64,000 nt of DNA from UMGS1766 sp963597355 (GCA_963597355.1 CAVBPR010000006.1:1-64000); one strand, 5' to 3'; positions 18,324 through 27,102 are shown, counted from the stretch's first letter. Notes: generated from the sequence alone by a model not told the origin. Translations and numbers: made by a program.

Positions 18324-19667
18324 ATGACAAGCATAGCAGTGTCCGGCATTGCAGTCGTTATTGGCATCGTACTGTTCATCATTCTGGCCTACAAAGGCAT
18401 GTCCCCCATCCTTGCATCGCTGGTTGCCGCCGTTATCATTGGATTTACCTGTGAAGGCGGTGTCATGAACGCTATTTTTAATACATTCATGTCTCAGGCA
18501 ATCAACTTTATGAGCGCTGTCCTGCTGTTGATTGTAGTCGGCGGCCTTCTGGCTGCCGTGCTGGAAATCACCGGCACAACCGATTCCCTGGCAAACGGAA
18601 TTATTCGGCTCCTCGGCGAACGTTCCATTCCCGTCATTGTCTTTGTTATGACTGGACTGCTCTGCTTCCTGGGTGTCGGCTCTTATCAGTTTATTGTGGC
18701 ACCTCTTGCTCTCGGCTTGCTGCAAAAAGCAAATGTTCCCCGAAACGTAGGCTTAATCGCTATGATGGTCGGTGCAAATGCCGTTACTTATTGCCTGCCC
18801 GGCACATCTGTCACGCCAAACCTGATGCCGACCACCATTCTTGGCACGAACATCTACGCTGGTGCAATCCCCGGCATGGTCGCTTTTCTTCTGGCTACAG
18901 TCCTGGGTCTCGGCTATGTTTACTGGATGATGCGCAGCTATGCAAAACAGGGCATCGGATTTGAGCAAAACGCCGTCATTTCCGCAGGATCGTCTTCCGC
19001 TGCAGCGCAGGAAGCTGCTCAGGAAAAGCCCATGCCCCCCTTCTGGACTGCTGTTGTCACCATCATCCTGCTCTTCGGCCTTTGCTTCCTGTTTACCATG
19101 GTGCCCAGCATCGGACTGGATGCCACGCAGGCCGTCATCATGGCGCAGCTTCTGGCCGCTCTGTGGGCTTTTGTTGTCAACTTCAAGTACATGAACCGCT
19201 CCACTATGTTAAAAGATCTCTCCAGTGGCACTCTGGCGGTCATTCCGCTCATTGTTATGTTGGGTTTCATCTCCGGTTTTGGTGCGGTTGCCCAAAGCAC
19301 CTCTGCTTTCTCCGCTCTGTTAGGTGGCCTGCTGTCCATGCACATTAATCCATATTTGCTCACCTTTATCGGTGTTGCTGTACTGGCTGGCTGCATGGGA
19401 AACGGAACCGGAGCACTGGTTCTTGTACTGAATGCCCTCTATCCCACTCTGTCCGCCGCAAACGCCAATATGGGTGCCATCCACCGTATTGCCACGACTA
19501 CCGCTTCCACACTGGATTCTCTGCCCCACTGCACAAACGTCTGCGTTTCCATGCAGGTATTCGGCATGAATCACAAAACCAGTTACAAGTACGTCTTCAT
19601 CAGCACCGTCGTGATTCCCCTTATCTACGCCGGAGTCACAACTCTGTTAAGTATGCTAATCTACTAA
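18324..19667 (+). CDS. GntP-family permease
   Basis: A 447-residue inner-membrane transporter with about 12-13 hydrophobic segments. The overall pattern matches the gluconate/GntP (ion transporter) family: the N-terminal VVIGIVLFIILAYKGMSP, the conserved mid-region NVGLIAMMVGANAVTYCLPG, and the C-terminal GAIHRIATTTASTLDSLPHC. Members take up sugar acids and other carboxylates with protons or sodium. The ATG at 18324 is chosen for its GAGGGAGGA site. It is the first gene of an operon with three SnoaL-like proteins, so it probably imports their substrate or its precursor. The substrate is unknown. Confidence 0.85.
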   Translation: MTSIAVSGIAVVIGIVLFIILAYKGMSPILASLVAAVIIGFTCEGGVMNAIFNTFMSQAINFMSAVLLLIVVGGLLAAVLEITGTTDSLANGIIRLLGERSIPVIVFVMTGLLCFLGVGSYQFIVAPLALGLLQKANVPRNVGLIAMMVGANAVTYCLPGTSVTPNLMPTTILGTNIYAGAIPGMVAFLLATVLGLGYVYWMMRSYAKQGIGFEQNAVISAGSSSAAAQEAAQEKPMPPFWTAVVTIILLFGLCFLFTMVPSIGLDATQAVIMAQLLAALWAFVVNFKYMNRSTMLKDLSSGTLAVIPLIVMLGFISGFGAVAQSTSAFSALLGGLLSMHINPYLLTFIGVAVLAGCMGNGTGALVLVLNALYPTLSAANANMGAIHRIATTTASTLDSLPHCTNVCVSMQVFGMNHKTSYKYVFISTVVIPLIYAGVTTLLSMLIY

Positions 19668-19691
19668 AATCCTGAAAGGAGCATTGAACTT

Positions 19692-20444
19692 ATGAATATG
19701 ACCGGACAATCCCTTGAAACGATGGTCACTCGTTGGGAAGATCGGCGAGAAATTCAAAACCTTATGGGCCGTTACACCTACGCCCTGCTGTTAAAGCAGG
19801 AAAAAGAGGTATTTGACACCTACTGGTGCAAAAAAGCAGAGCAGCCGTCTCTTGGTCTGAATAATGGCTATTATATTGGTTATGATGCCATCCGCGGTTA
19901 TTATGAAGCACTGCACCAAAAGAACCTGCTGCGTACAAAGCTGATTCTGCAGGACTTTGCCGATCAGGCAGGTGGTAAAACAGAAGAAGAACTTTATGGC
20001 TGTGGCGTTCTGGAGCATAAGCCCCTGTGTAATCAGATCATTGAAATTGCCGCTGACGGAAAAACCGCAAAAGCCTTCTGGTATGCCGTTGGCAAGCAGG
20101 ATGAATACGGTGCTTCCGGTCCGCTGTCCTACTGGACCTTCGGTATGTTCGGCGTGGACTTTGTTTGGGAAGACGACGAATGGCGCATTTGGCACCTGAC
20201 CTATGTGGAGGACATCCACACGCCCTGCGGTGAAAAATGGACTGTTGCACCAAAGCAGCGCCCGGACAACCCAATTTATCAGCCTATGGCAGAGTTCCAA
20301 CTGCCAGAGCCAACTGTGGCTGTTTCTGTCCGTCCGCTTTACACACCGGAACGCCCCTTTACCAAAACTCTGCCTCTGCCGGAGGCCTACACCACCTTTG
20401 CTGAAACCTTCAGCTACGGTTATCAAGGAGGGATTTCGCAATGA
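19692..20444 (+). CDS. SnoaL/NTF2-like protein 1
   Basis: A 250-residue protein with an N-terminal SnoaL-like (NTF2-fold) domain. Landmarks are RREIQNLMGRYTYAL at 18-32, NNGYYIGYDAIRGYYEA at 57-73 and the closing core strand DDEWRIWHLTYVED at 161-174. A proline-rich tail of about 75 residues follows, an extension not present in minimal SnoaL proteins. SnoaL-fold enzymes include cyclases, ketosteroid isomerases, dehydratases (bile-acid BaiE) and lyases. It lies 24 bases after the permease with AAAGGAG before the ATG and overlaps the next gene by four bases. Exact reaction unknown. Confidence 0.7.
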   Translation: MNMTGQSLETMVTRWEDRREIQNLMGRYTYALLLKQEKEVFDTYWCKKAEQPSLGLNNGYYIGYDAIRGYYEALHQKNLLRTKLILQDFADQAGGKTEEELYGCGVLEHKPLCNQIIEIAADGKTAKAFWYAVGKQDEYGASGPLSYWTFGMFGVDFVWEDDEWRIWHLTYVEDIHTPCGEKWTVAPKQRPDNPIYQPMAEFQLPEPTVAVSVRPLYTPERPFTKTLPLPEAYTTFAETFSYGYQGGISQ

Positions 20445-21145
20445 GCAATTACGATGAGAAAAACACCATGTGGCGGGTCTGGTCAGCGGAGCAAATCAAG
20501 GACCTGATGAGCCGCCGCGCCATGTACTCCGCAAATGAAGAGCGGGCAAGAGAACTGGATGAACTTTGGGTAAACCAACCGGAACATCAGAAAACCGCTG
20601 CATTCGGCCGCAATTACGGCTATTACGTCGGGCTGGATGAAATCCGCAATTATTATGTAGATCAGCACGAAAAACGCGTCCAGTCCGCAAACGGAGTCGG
20701 TTACATGGAATGCCATCCGGTTTGCTCTCCCTACGTTCAGTTGGCGGACGATGGAATGTCTGCGCGGGGGCTTTGGTATTCCATCGGTCAGGAAACCTAT
20801 CCTGATTCCGACGGTCAACCCCACGGACTGTGGGTAAATGACAAAATTGCCGCGGATTTTCTTCTGGAGGAAGGCGGCTGGAAAATTTGGCATCTGGTGC
20901 TGTCCAACGATGTATGGCACGAAGCCGGCACTCCCATCACAGAAATGCCGGATAAGCTGCCCGAGGAAATGGATTGGATGCGAAAGGAATTCGGAACACC
21001 CACCATTTCCATGGAGGTTCACAATCCTCTCTATCTCTGGTGCGATGACTATCCCACCATCCCGCCTCGCTACCAGACGATGAATGCGGAAAACAGTTAT
21101 GGTCCTGAGGGCCACCCGAACTACCGGAAGGAGGCACAGGTATGA
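20441..21145 (+). CDS. SnoaL/NTF2-like protein 2
   Basis: A 234-residue paralogue of the preceding protein. It shares RNYGYYVGLDEIRNYYVD at 57-74 and GGWKIWHLVLSND at 145-157, and has a similar proline-rich C-terminal tail. Start and stop overlap both neighbours by four bases (ATGA), so the three SnoaL genes are translated together, perhaps as a complex. Conserved aromatic and histidine residues in the pocket strands (YY, WH) suggest a small-molecule enzyme rather than a pure binding protein. The substrate is not identifiable. Confidence 0.68.
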   Translation: MSNYDEKNTMWRVWSAEQIKDLMSRRAMYSANEERARELDELWVNQPEHQKTAAFGRNYGYYVGLDEIRNYYVDQHEKRVQSANGVGYMECHPVCSPYVQLADDGMSARGLWYSIGQETYPDSDGQPHGLWVNDKIAADFLLEEGGWKIWHLVLSNDVWHEAGTPITEMPDKLPEEMDWMRKEFGTPTISMEVHNPLYLWCDDYPTIPPRYQTMNAENSYGPEGHPNYRKEAQV

Positions 21146-21885
21146 ATCGAAATCTTTCCTTATCTCAGCGCGTAACCCGCGCAGCCGACAGCTGCGAATT
21201 GGAACGCGTCCTTGCAACCCACAATTATCTGCATGCCGCCAGCCGTTCCTACGAGGAATGGTCTACCGTGTGGTCCAAAAGAGATGACACCTCCTGGGCT
21301 CATTTCTTTGGCCGTATGCGCGGCTTTGCATCCATCTGGATGGGCAGCGTAGTAGACTACGACCAGCAGTGCATTGAAAACTATCGCAAGATTGAAGCCA
21401 ACTATCCGGAAGTTGCCGGCATGGATTACCGACCGCTGTTTAACAACGCCATGCACACCTTGACCAACGGAATTATCGAGGTTGCGGATGACGGACAGAG
21501 CGCCCGCGCCTCCTACATCACACCAGGATTGCTGTATAGCTTCCTGAACGACGACAAAATGCCTTGGGGTTCCATGCTGTGGGAACGTTATGGCATGGAC
21601 TTTATCAAGGAAGACGGCGAGTGGAAATTCCTCCATTATCAGGTTTGCCCTGAATTCTTCGCCCTCTACGACGTATTCAACCCGGCAGAATTAAAATACC
21701 ACAATCTGAAAGAGGGTATTCCGGATCCGCCCCAATCCTCCCCCGCTTATCTGGATGATCCCGGCCCCCTGCACAAAGAGTGCGATCCTCTGCAGCCGGT
21801 GCAAAACACCTGTCCACCACCGCTGCCCTATGCAAAACTGGACAATAACAATACGTATACGCAATGCGACTGCTACGATAATTGA
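21142..21885 (+). CDS. SnoaL/NTF2-like protein 3
   Basis: A 247-residue protein, more divergent than the two before it but with the same plan: an N-terminal helix region, a central DDGQSARASYITPG segment at 116-129, and the closing EDGEWKFLHYQVC at 157-169. A long Pro/Asn/Cys-rich tail ends CDCYDN. Divergence within the trio suggests separate roles or a mixed oligomer. It overlaps gene 2 by four bases and is followed three bases later by a small gene. Confidence 0.65.
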   Translation: MNRNLSLSQRVTRAADSCELERVLATHNYLHAASRSYEEWSTVWSKRDDTSWAHFFGRMRGFASIWMGSVVDYDQQCIENYRKIEANYPEVAGMDYRPLFNNAMHTLTNGIIEVADDGQSARASYITPGLLYSFLNDDKMPWGSMLWERYGMDFIKEDGEWKFLHYQVCPEFFALYDVFNPAELKYHNLKEGIPDPPQSSPAYLDDPGPLHKECDPLQPVQNTCPPPLPYAKLDNNNTYTQCDCYDN

Positions 21886-21888
21886 GGT

Positions 21889-22242
21889 ATGTATATGGAT
21901 TCGATCAAAGAATTGACTGCAACCTGTTTCCTGCCGGACGGTACCTACGCCATGCGTCTCCTGGCGCCCAAAGGCACGCCGGAACACAAGATAACATTTA
22001 AACTGGAGAATAGCGTCTATCAGGCGGAAATCCAGACGGAGCATGGCTCTCAGCCTGCAAAATATCTTAAAATCCAGGAACGGCATATCCTTTGGCAGCA
22101 ATTTGGCGGCACACCGGGAACGGAATTATTTCAATATGACATGGAGATTTTCCCCGGTAACCTGCTGATGGGAAAATGCTATCGAATTGATGTTCCTGCC
22201 GAAGAAGCTCCCGCAAGTCCTGTTGTTGCTGAAGCAATCTGA
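21889..22242 (+). CDS. Small unknown protein ending the SnoaL operon
   Basis: A 117-residue protein I do not recognise. It is rich in beta-strand-type sequence (HKITFKLENSVYQAEIQT), has no signal peptide or membrane span, and ends in an Ala/Pro/Val-rich tail. Starts at 21889 or 21895 are both possible; a weak GAGG lies just upstream. The three-base gap after SnoaL 3 and the terminator after it make it the last gene of the operon. It may be a lipocalin-like or accessory subunit, but this is a guess. Confidence 0.6.
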   Translation: MYMDSIKELTATCFLPDGTYAMRLLAPKGTPEHKITFKLENSVYQAEIQTEHGSQPAKYLKIQERHILWQQFGGTPGTELFQYDMEIFPGNLLMGKCYRIDVPAEEAPASPVVAEAI

Positions 22243-22289
22243 AAAAACATCCGGATCCAAGTCCCTCGACTTGGATTCGGATGTTTTTT
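22242..22289. terminator. Bidirectional terminator between SnoaL and hydrolase operons
   Basis: Long arms (AAAAAACATCCG plus GATCCAAGTC and partner) around CCTC, with A- and T-runs at the ends. It separates two convergent operons. Confidence 0.9.
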
Positions 22290-22302
22290 GTCGGTCTCTT
22301 GC

Positions 22303-23088
22303 TTACCAGTTGTCCTTTTCCTCTGCATAAAGCGAAGGCAAAATTGCAGCAAGGTTTGTAAACTCCTTAATATTGTGTCCAAACAGCGCCCGCGGCATTG
22401 CTTCCGGAACCGCTGCACCATCCGGTACCAGTTTGAAAAGCTCACCTTGCTCGTTCAATCCATAGCCCATCCAGAAGTGAGACTTGAACCAGATGCCCCC
22501 CTCTGCTGCAACTGCCTTATGGGTCATAACGGCTGGCGATCCACTGACGCCGACTGCACATACCATCGTGGAACAGGTCGGTGTACCGATTTTGCTCATG
22601 TCATACCCCAGATCCGACGGCTTCTTAAAGCTGAGTTTTAACGGATCTGCACCCAGACCAATATCCTCTAAGATATCGTGAGTAACGCCCCAGGTCTTTT
22701 CCTTCAGAGGAACCTTCGGGTCGAGCACATATTCCGGCTGCATGGCTCTGGCATAATAATGATCCTCCGGATCCCAAATCTTGTAGCGCAGATCCGAGCC
22801 AACGCTGTGCCAGCCAAACCACCAATCAATCATTTCCGGTGTGACACCCGGCATGAAAGTGGAGTTTGCTACAAAACCGGTGCCATCCGGAGCAACCGTA
22901 AATCCAACCGTTAGTTGAATGTCTTTGTCGTCCAGAAAGTCATTTCTTCGCGCAATTGGTGTGGCTAATGCAGGATCTGCCATATCCCCATGCCAGATAT
23001 CCAGTTTTTCCTGTGGAATTGTTGCCATCTTTGCAAAGAAATACTTTGCATAAGGAAGTTTCTTTTCTTCTTCTGTAATTTCAACCAT
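22303..23088 (-). CDS. Phloretin/DAPG hydrolase-family protein 1
   Basis: A 261-residue protein of the DAPG hydrolase (PhlG/Phy) family, zinc enzymes that cut a C-C bond between an acyl group and a phenolic ring (phloretin to phloroglucinol and phloretic acid; DAPG to MAPG and acetate). In PhlG zinc is held by His129, Glu160, His270 and Glu274. The same pattern is visible here: His110 in DPEDHYYAR, Glu141 in HDILEDIG (the same 31-residue spacing), then His238 and Glu242 in FGHNIKEF (the same 4-residue spacing). The family entry motif PGVTPEMIDWWFGWH is at 80-94. It sits 17 bases after its paralogue. Family likely; substrate inferred as phenolic. Confidence 0.82.
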   Translation of the reverse strand: MVEITEEEKKLPYAKYFFAKMATIPQEKLDIWHGDMADPALATPIARRNDFLDDKDIQLTVGFTVAPDGTGFVANSTFMPGVTPEMIDWWFGWHSVGSDLRYKIWDPEDHYYARAMQPEYVLDPKVPLKEKTWGVTHDILEDIGLGADPLKLSFKKPSDLGYDMSKIGTPTCSTMVCAVGVSGSPAVMTHKAVAAEGGIWFKSHFWMGYGLNEQGELFKLVPDGAAVPEAMPRALFGHNIKEFTNLAAILPSLYAEEKDNW

Positions 23089-23105
23089 ACCGAAAATCTC
23101 CTCTC

Positions 23106-23909
23106 TTAGTTTGTCGTAACAACAGGGCCATTTTCATAAACATAACGCCACTGATATTCGCCGACAGGCTCCACGGTCAGGTTGCAGGGAACATTCTGCG
23201 TCGGATCAGGATGCCCCTGCCACAGAGCATAAAGCTGCGGTAAAAACTGCGGCCAACGGCTGGCTTCATACTCCGCATGATCTGTTGAACTGGGAGCAAC
23301 CGGCATCGCCTCTGGATTTTCTGCCAGCATTTCCTTTACAAAATGTGGTGGTTCATGGGCTGTTGTACTTGCCACAGCAGCTGTAATATGCCGGCAGCCG
23401 CCTTCACAGCTATCCCACATATGAACCGTCATATCAATAAACTCACCCAAATCATTGAACACACCCTCTACAATGACATGTTCCAATGCCGCCGTAAAAG
23501 GAAAATAGCTCAATGGTAAACGGTTGATCTGGATACCGCTCCCGCCAAATACCGCCGCACATTCTCCCACTGATTCGGAAATCATGTGTGCCGAGTGCTC
23601 AAATCCAAAGCGCCAGGGTTCCTTAACCCAGTTAAAACGCTTATGTGATCCAGGCGCCCACAAATAGTACCCCTTCTCCATATTGGCCCAAAACCAATCC
23701 AGCATTTCTACCGTAACGCCAGGCAGGAAGTGCTGTGTCTGAGACTGGAGCACCCATTTGTTTTCCTTCGCCATAGGATTCAATTCCAGCTCCGGAATCG
23801 CAGGCTCCGGTTTTGCCAACGGCGTAAAAGGCAAAGTCTTCACATGGATATTTTCCTGGAACGGAATATACGTCTGTCCGGCAGTTGCCAGATACATTTC
23901 TTCACTCAT
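23106..23909 (-). CDS. Phloretin/DAPG hydrolase-family protein 2
   Basis: A 267-residue paralogue of the adjacent protein. It has PGVTVEMLDWFWAN at 63-76 and LWAPGSHKRFNW at 83-94 (His89, putative zinc ligand), Glu112 in MISESVGE, and His211/Glu215 in HAEYEASRWP. The His-to-Glu spacing is 23 rather than 31 residues, so the loop around the metal site is shorter and substrate choice may differ. An extra HITAAVASTTAHEPPH segment is histidine-rich. As the first gene of a two-gene minus-strand operon facing the SnoaL operon, it likely belongs to the same metabolic unit. Confidence 0.78.
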   Translation of the reverse strand: MSEEMYLATAGQTYIPFQENIHVKTLPFTPLAKPEPAIPELELNPMAKENKWVLQSQTQHFLPGVTVEMLDWFWANMEKGYYLWAPGSHKRFNWVKEPWRFGFEHSAHMISESVGECAAVFGGSGIQINRLPLSYFPFTAALEHVIVEGVFNDLGEFIDMTVHMWDSCEGGCRHITAAVASTTAHEPPHFVKEMLAENPEAMPVAPSSTDHAEYEASRWPQFLPQLYALWQGHPDPTQNVPCNLTVEPVGEYQWRYVYENGPVVTTN

Positions 23910-23947
23910 GTTACAGTTCTCCCATACAAAATTATACTTCTAGTAGT

Positions 23948-23953
23948 ATTATA
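23948..23953 (-). promoter_or_regulatory. Probable -10 element of the hydrolase operon
   Basis: A perfect TATAAT on the minus strand, about 40 bases before the start codon. No good -35 hexamer is placed 16-18 bases upstream, which would suit a promoter that needs an activator such as a LysR protein. Confidence 0.4.
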
Positions 23954-24011
23954 AGCGTATTTTTTGTGAATTGCGAACAATAAAACGTGGTAATTCCTTC
24001 TGTTTTCGTTG

Positions 24012-24030
24012 TATTCCACACCATGGAATA
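24012..24030 (-). promoter_or_regulatory. Candidate LysR box upstream of hydrolase operon
   Basis: TATTCCA-CACCA-TGGAATA is a perfect 7-base dyad containing the T-N11-A layout of LysR-type binding sites. It lies about 60 bases upstream of the -10 element of the hydrolase operon, the usual place for an activator recognition site. Confidence 0.5.
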
Positions 24031-24033
24031 AGA

Positions 24034-24075
24034 AGACAGCAGACAATGAATCTTAAACTCCATTGCCTGCTGTCT
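24034..24075 (-). terminator. Terminator of the LTA-synthase-like gene
   Basis: Fifteen-base arms (AGACAGCAGACAATG and partner, one mismatch) around a 12-base loop, ending in TCTT on the minus strand, just after the stop codon. Confidence 0.75.
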
Positions 24076-24078
24076 TTC

Positions 24079-26622
24079 TCAGTTGTGTTCGTAATATTGT
24101 GACACTAAATTTTTCTTATCAAAGACATTGTTATACACAATGCATCGGTAATCATACAGTTCCTCTGGATCATCCTCATCAATCGTATGCCAATTCAACC
24201 CGCTGTCATAATAACCATTGGCGTTGATAGCAGGATATTCCTGATAGAGGCCAAGCAAAAATCGCTCATAGGCATTTGTCTCTATTCCGGCCTGATCTAC
24301 CAGCAGCGCACGGAGATAGTTGGGGGATGTCAGGACATTCTCTGCTTCGTCAATATCAAAATTAGCCCACATGACGAAGGAAGAAATCAGCCATGAGTTT
24401 TCGCCATAGCTGCCCTCATCGCTTTCCGCCAGCATTGCGTTGGCTTTTTCACCCAAGCTGGGCTGATGATCTCCAAACAGCAAAATGATGGTATCCTCTT
24501 CCACATTGGAGAAATACTCCACCAGCTCTGCAAACGCCTGATCGGTCTCATGCACCAGAGACAAGTATTCCTCCACCTGTGGCAGCTGAAGCTCCTTGTC
24601 CAGAGGCTCCACTGTCACCGGGACTGCCGATTCTTCGCTGCTGTAGCCGCCATGATTCTGCATGGTCACATTGAAATAGAAAACCGGCTCCGATGTATCG
24701 CGTTGTTCGTAGAGATAAATCAAATTGGAAAAATCCGAACTGTCGCTGATGTAAGAACGGATGCGTCCCTGATTGGGTAAATCTGCGCTGATGTCGTAAA
24801 AGGTGTCAAAACCCAGCAGTGGGTAGTTGGTCGATCGACGATATCCACTTCCGTAAAACGGGTGATAGGCTACCGTTTGATATCCAAGACTCTTTAAGTT
24901 CCACGCAATGGATTGCTGTTGCTTCGTCATATACTGCACATAAGGCGAGCACCCGGCCGGAAGCGCATAAAGACTGTTTCCCGTGAGAAATTCGTACTCC
25001 GTATTTGCCGTACCTCCGCCGAAAATGGACACCAACAGATTGCCCTTTATTGTGTTTTCCGTCAGCTGACTGATAAAAGGGAGCAATTCTGTATCCGTTT
25101 CAAACTGATAGATCGACGGTAAATCTGCAAACGTTTCATCCATAATTACAATCACGTTCGGCTGGCGCTCCTGGTCGTCATCGGCAGCCAGCGTTTCCGC
25201 TACCGGTTCTCCCAGCAACTGATCTACCTGTGCGGTGGAGTAGCCGTCCGGCTTTTCCTTCCGAAGACATGCCTCTGTATAAGCCAAAAAGGACGTCAGG
25301 TATCCATGCTGTTTTGTAAATCCGGAAATATCCCAGGACTGCTGCAAGCCATAATTCGGGATAAAAGCGCAGGCCAATATGATTGCGCTCAATCCCGTAC
25401 CTGCTCCGGCAGCAATCATTTTTTTGTTCCATTTCCAGCAGGAAAGACCAAATGCGGAAATCAGTCCAAGCGAAACCGCCACGGTTGCTGCAATCGCAAC
25501 AATACACGCTGCATCCAAGGTTAGTGAATAGCTCTCCAGCACATTTGCCGCCGTCCCTGCCTGCAGCATATCGGAATATTCCAGCGGATTTCCGCGATAG
25601 GTGCCAAAGAAATGATTTGCCAAGGACCAAATCAAAAAGAGAACCGATACAATCGGAACAGAAATGGCCACCCGTCGAATCAACAAGCCGAGAACCAGTG
25701 CAGGCAAAGCGTAGAGCAGAAGATTTAACAGAAAATATCCAAAGCGATCAAATGAAAAATTAACCACATTCAGCAATTCGCTGGCGGAAAACGTTGCGAT
25801 TGCACAGAAAGGCAAAACCGACAGCTGTCCCCAAATTCTGGTGTTCCACTGATAACGTTGAACCACAAGTGCAGTCAGAATGGTTAGCTCCAAACTGTAC
25901 AACAGCATCCATCCCAGCACCACCTCGTGTGCCCCCGAATCGAATAGCAAAAGATCCGGCATGGACGCCCCAATCATAACCAGTTTTGCAACATCCTGCA
26001 CGATAGCACCACATAAGGGCCAGGGTCTCAGCTTTCCGCTCTCTGTCTGCTCCTTCTGTCGGCGAATTTTCTCTCTCCAAAGCAAAAACTCAACCACAAA
26101 CAGCGCGACCAGAACGAGAACGAATGGATACATTTCAAGCAGTTCCAACGCAAGATCGGACCGGCTGTTAATGACAACCCGTTCCAGCCTCATTGTGTCA
26201 TTTGCGCGACTCGTCAAATCAAGGCGAAGCGACTCAATTTGTTCTCTGCCTCCGTCTTTCGAAAAACGAAAGGTTAACTTTCCAGACTCTAAATCCAATG
26301 TGTCAGAATTAAATCCGGGCATCAGATAACACTGCACAATTGCACCGCCTGATTGCACATCGGAAAGATAAATGCTGATATTATGTATTGTGGTTGTATT
26401 CGGCAGTTCATATACAATCCAAGGATCATCACTCGTAGATGTCAAGATTTTGTTGTCATCCAGAACAAAATCCTTTAAATTTTCTTCGTCAACACCGTAG
26501 ATATCCTCTGCGGTGATACTGGTCTGGGGAAAACAGTTCATCATTGCCAACAGCTCTACCTCATAGATCAGAGCGGATACCAGCACTGCCAGCAGAACAA
26601 ATGCAATAATCTTCTTTTTCAT
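24079..26622 (-). CDS. LTA synthase-like membrane phosphoglycerol transferase
   Basis: An 847-residue membrane enzyme of the alkaline phosphatase/sulfatase superfamily. A first hydrophobic helix (about 4-21), an extracellular beta-rich stretch and a bundle of about 10-11 further membrane segments precede the catalytic domain. That domain shows the LtaS signatures: VIVIMDETFAD (metal ligands), GGGTANTEYEFLTG (nucleophilic Thr), HPFYGSGYRRS, MQNHGGY and FGDHQPSLG. It probably moves glycerol-phosphate units from phosphatidylglycerol to a wall or membrane polymer. It is longer than LtaS (about 650) because of the N-terminal membrane region. The start at MKKKIIAF is preferred for its GGTGGAG site. 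Substrate polymer unknown. Confidence 0.85.
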   Translation of the reverse strand: MKKKIIAFVLLAVLVSALIYEVELLAMMNCFPQTSITAEDIYGVDEENLKDFVLDDNKILTSTSDDPWIVYELPNTTTIHNISIYLSDVQSGGAIVQCYLMPGFNSDTLDLESGKLTFRFSKDGGREQIESLRLDLTSRANDTMRLERVVINSRSDLALELLEMYPFVLVLVALFVVEFLLWREKIRRQKEQTESGKLRPWPLCGAIVQDVAKLVMIGASMPDLLLFDSGAHEVVLGWMLLYSLELTILTALVVQRYQWNTRIWGQLSVLPFCAIATFSASELLNVVNFSFDRFGYFLLNLLLYALPALVLGLLIRRVAISVPIVSVLFLIWSLANHFFGTYRGNPLEYSDMLQAGTAANVLESYSLTLDAACIVAIAATVAVSLGLISAFGLSCWKWNKKMIAAGAGTGLSAIILACAFIPNYGLQQSWDISGFTKQHGYLTSFLAYTEACLRKEKPDGYSTAQVDQLLGEPVAETLAADDDQERQPNVIVIMDETFADLPSIYQFETDTELLPFISQLTENTIKGNLLVSIFGGGTANTEYEFLTGNSLYALPAGCSPYVQYMTKQQQSIAWNLKSLGYQTVAYHPFYGSGYRRSTNYPLLGFDTFYDISADLPNQGRIRSYISDSSDFSNLIYLYEQRDTSEPVFYFNVTMQNHGGYSSEESAVPVTVEPLDKELQLPQVEEYLSLVHETDQAFAELVEYFSNVEEDTIILLFGDHQPSLGEKANAMLAESDEGSYGENSWLISSFVMWANFDIDEAENVLTSPNYLRALLVDQAGIETNAYERFLLGLYQEYPAINANGYYDSGLNWHTIDEDDPEELYDYRCIVYNNVFDKKNLVSQYYEHN

Positions 26623-26775
26623 TTTACTCCACCTTAATAAAACCTTAACATTAGCAATTATACAAATGAAAGCGAAAAAGTACAAGTAAAATCATGAAAA
26701 ATGCGTTATCTGTGGGAGGTAATCTGCGTAATACGTTACATCCGGAATTTTTTCATCTGTTATTGAAAAAAACAG

Positions 26776-26804
26776 TTGACAAACATGGCAATATGTACTA
26801 AAAT
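26776..26804 (+). promoter_or_regulatory. Promoter of the tRNA-Ser pair
   Basis: TTGACA (26776-26781), 17-base spacer, TAAAAT (26799-26804), about 30 bases before the first tRNA. Confidence 0.8.
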
Positions 26805-26834
26805 ACTATTCGTATCTGCGAGATGCTCCGGTAT

Positions 26835-26923
26835 GGAGAGATGTCCGAGCGGTTTAAGGAGCTGGTCTTGAAAACCAGTGACTCAGCAATGAGCCGTGGG
26901 TTCGAATCCCACTCTCTCCGCCA
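26835..26923 (+). tRNA. tRNA-Ser (anticodon UGA)
   Basis: A complete cloverleaf: acceptor GGAGAGA/TCTCTCC, anticodon stem CTGGT/ACCAG with loop CTTGAAA (anticodon TGA at 26869-26871), the long variable arm of serine tRNAs, T-loop GGTTCGAATCC, discriminator G and encoded CCA. Confidence 0.97.
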
Positions 26924-26971
26924 TTTTTCTTTTGTCCGGTTAAATTGAATCACCTTGACAGAGCCTCGGCT

Positions 26972-27062
26972 GGAGAAGTACTCAAGTGGCCGAAGAGGCG
27001 CCCCTGCTAAGGGCGTAGGGCGGGTGACCGTCGCGAGGGTTCAAATCCCTCCTTCTCCGCCA
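26972..27062 (+). tRNA. tRNA-Ser (anticodon GCU)
   Basis: Acceptor GGAGAAG/CTTCTCC, anticodon stem CGCCC/GGGCG with loop CTGCTAA (anticodon GCT), a long variable arm, T-loop GGTTCAAATCC and encoded CCA. It lies 48 bases after the first tRNA-Ser and is probably cotranscribed. Confidence 0.97.
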
Positions 27063-27063
27063 G

Positions 27064-27102
27064 GAGAACCAATCGCTTTTGCGTTTGGTTCTCTTTTTTT
27101 TT
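27064..27102 (+). terminator. Terminator of the tRNA-Ser pair
   Basis: GAGAACCAA pairs with TTGGTTCTC around an 11-base loop and is followed by ten T residues. Confidence 0.9.
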
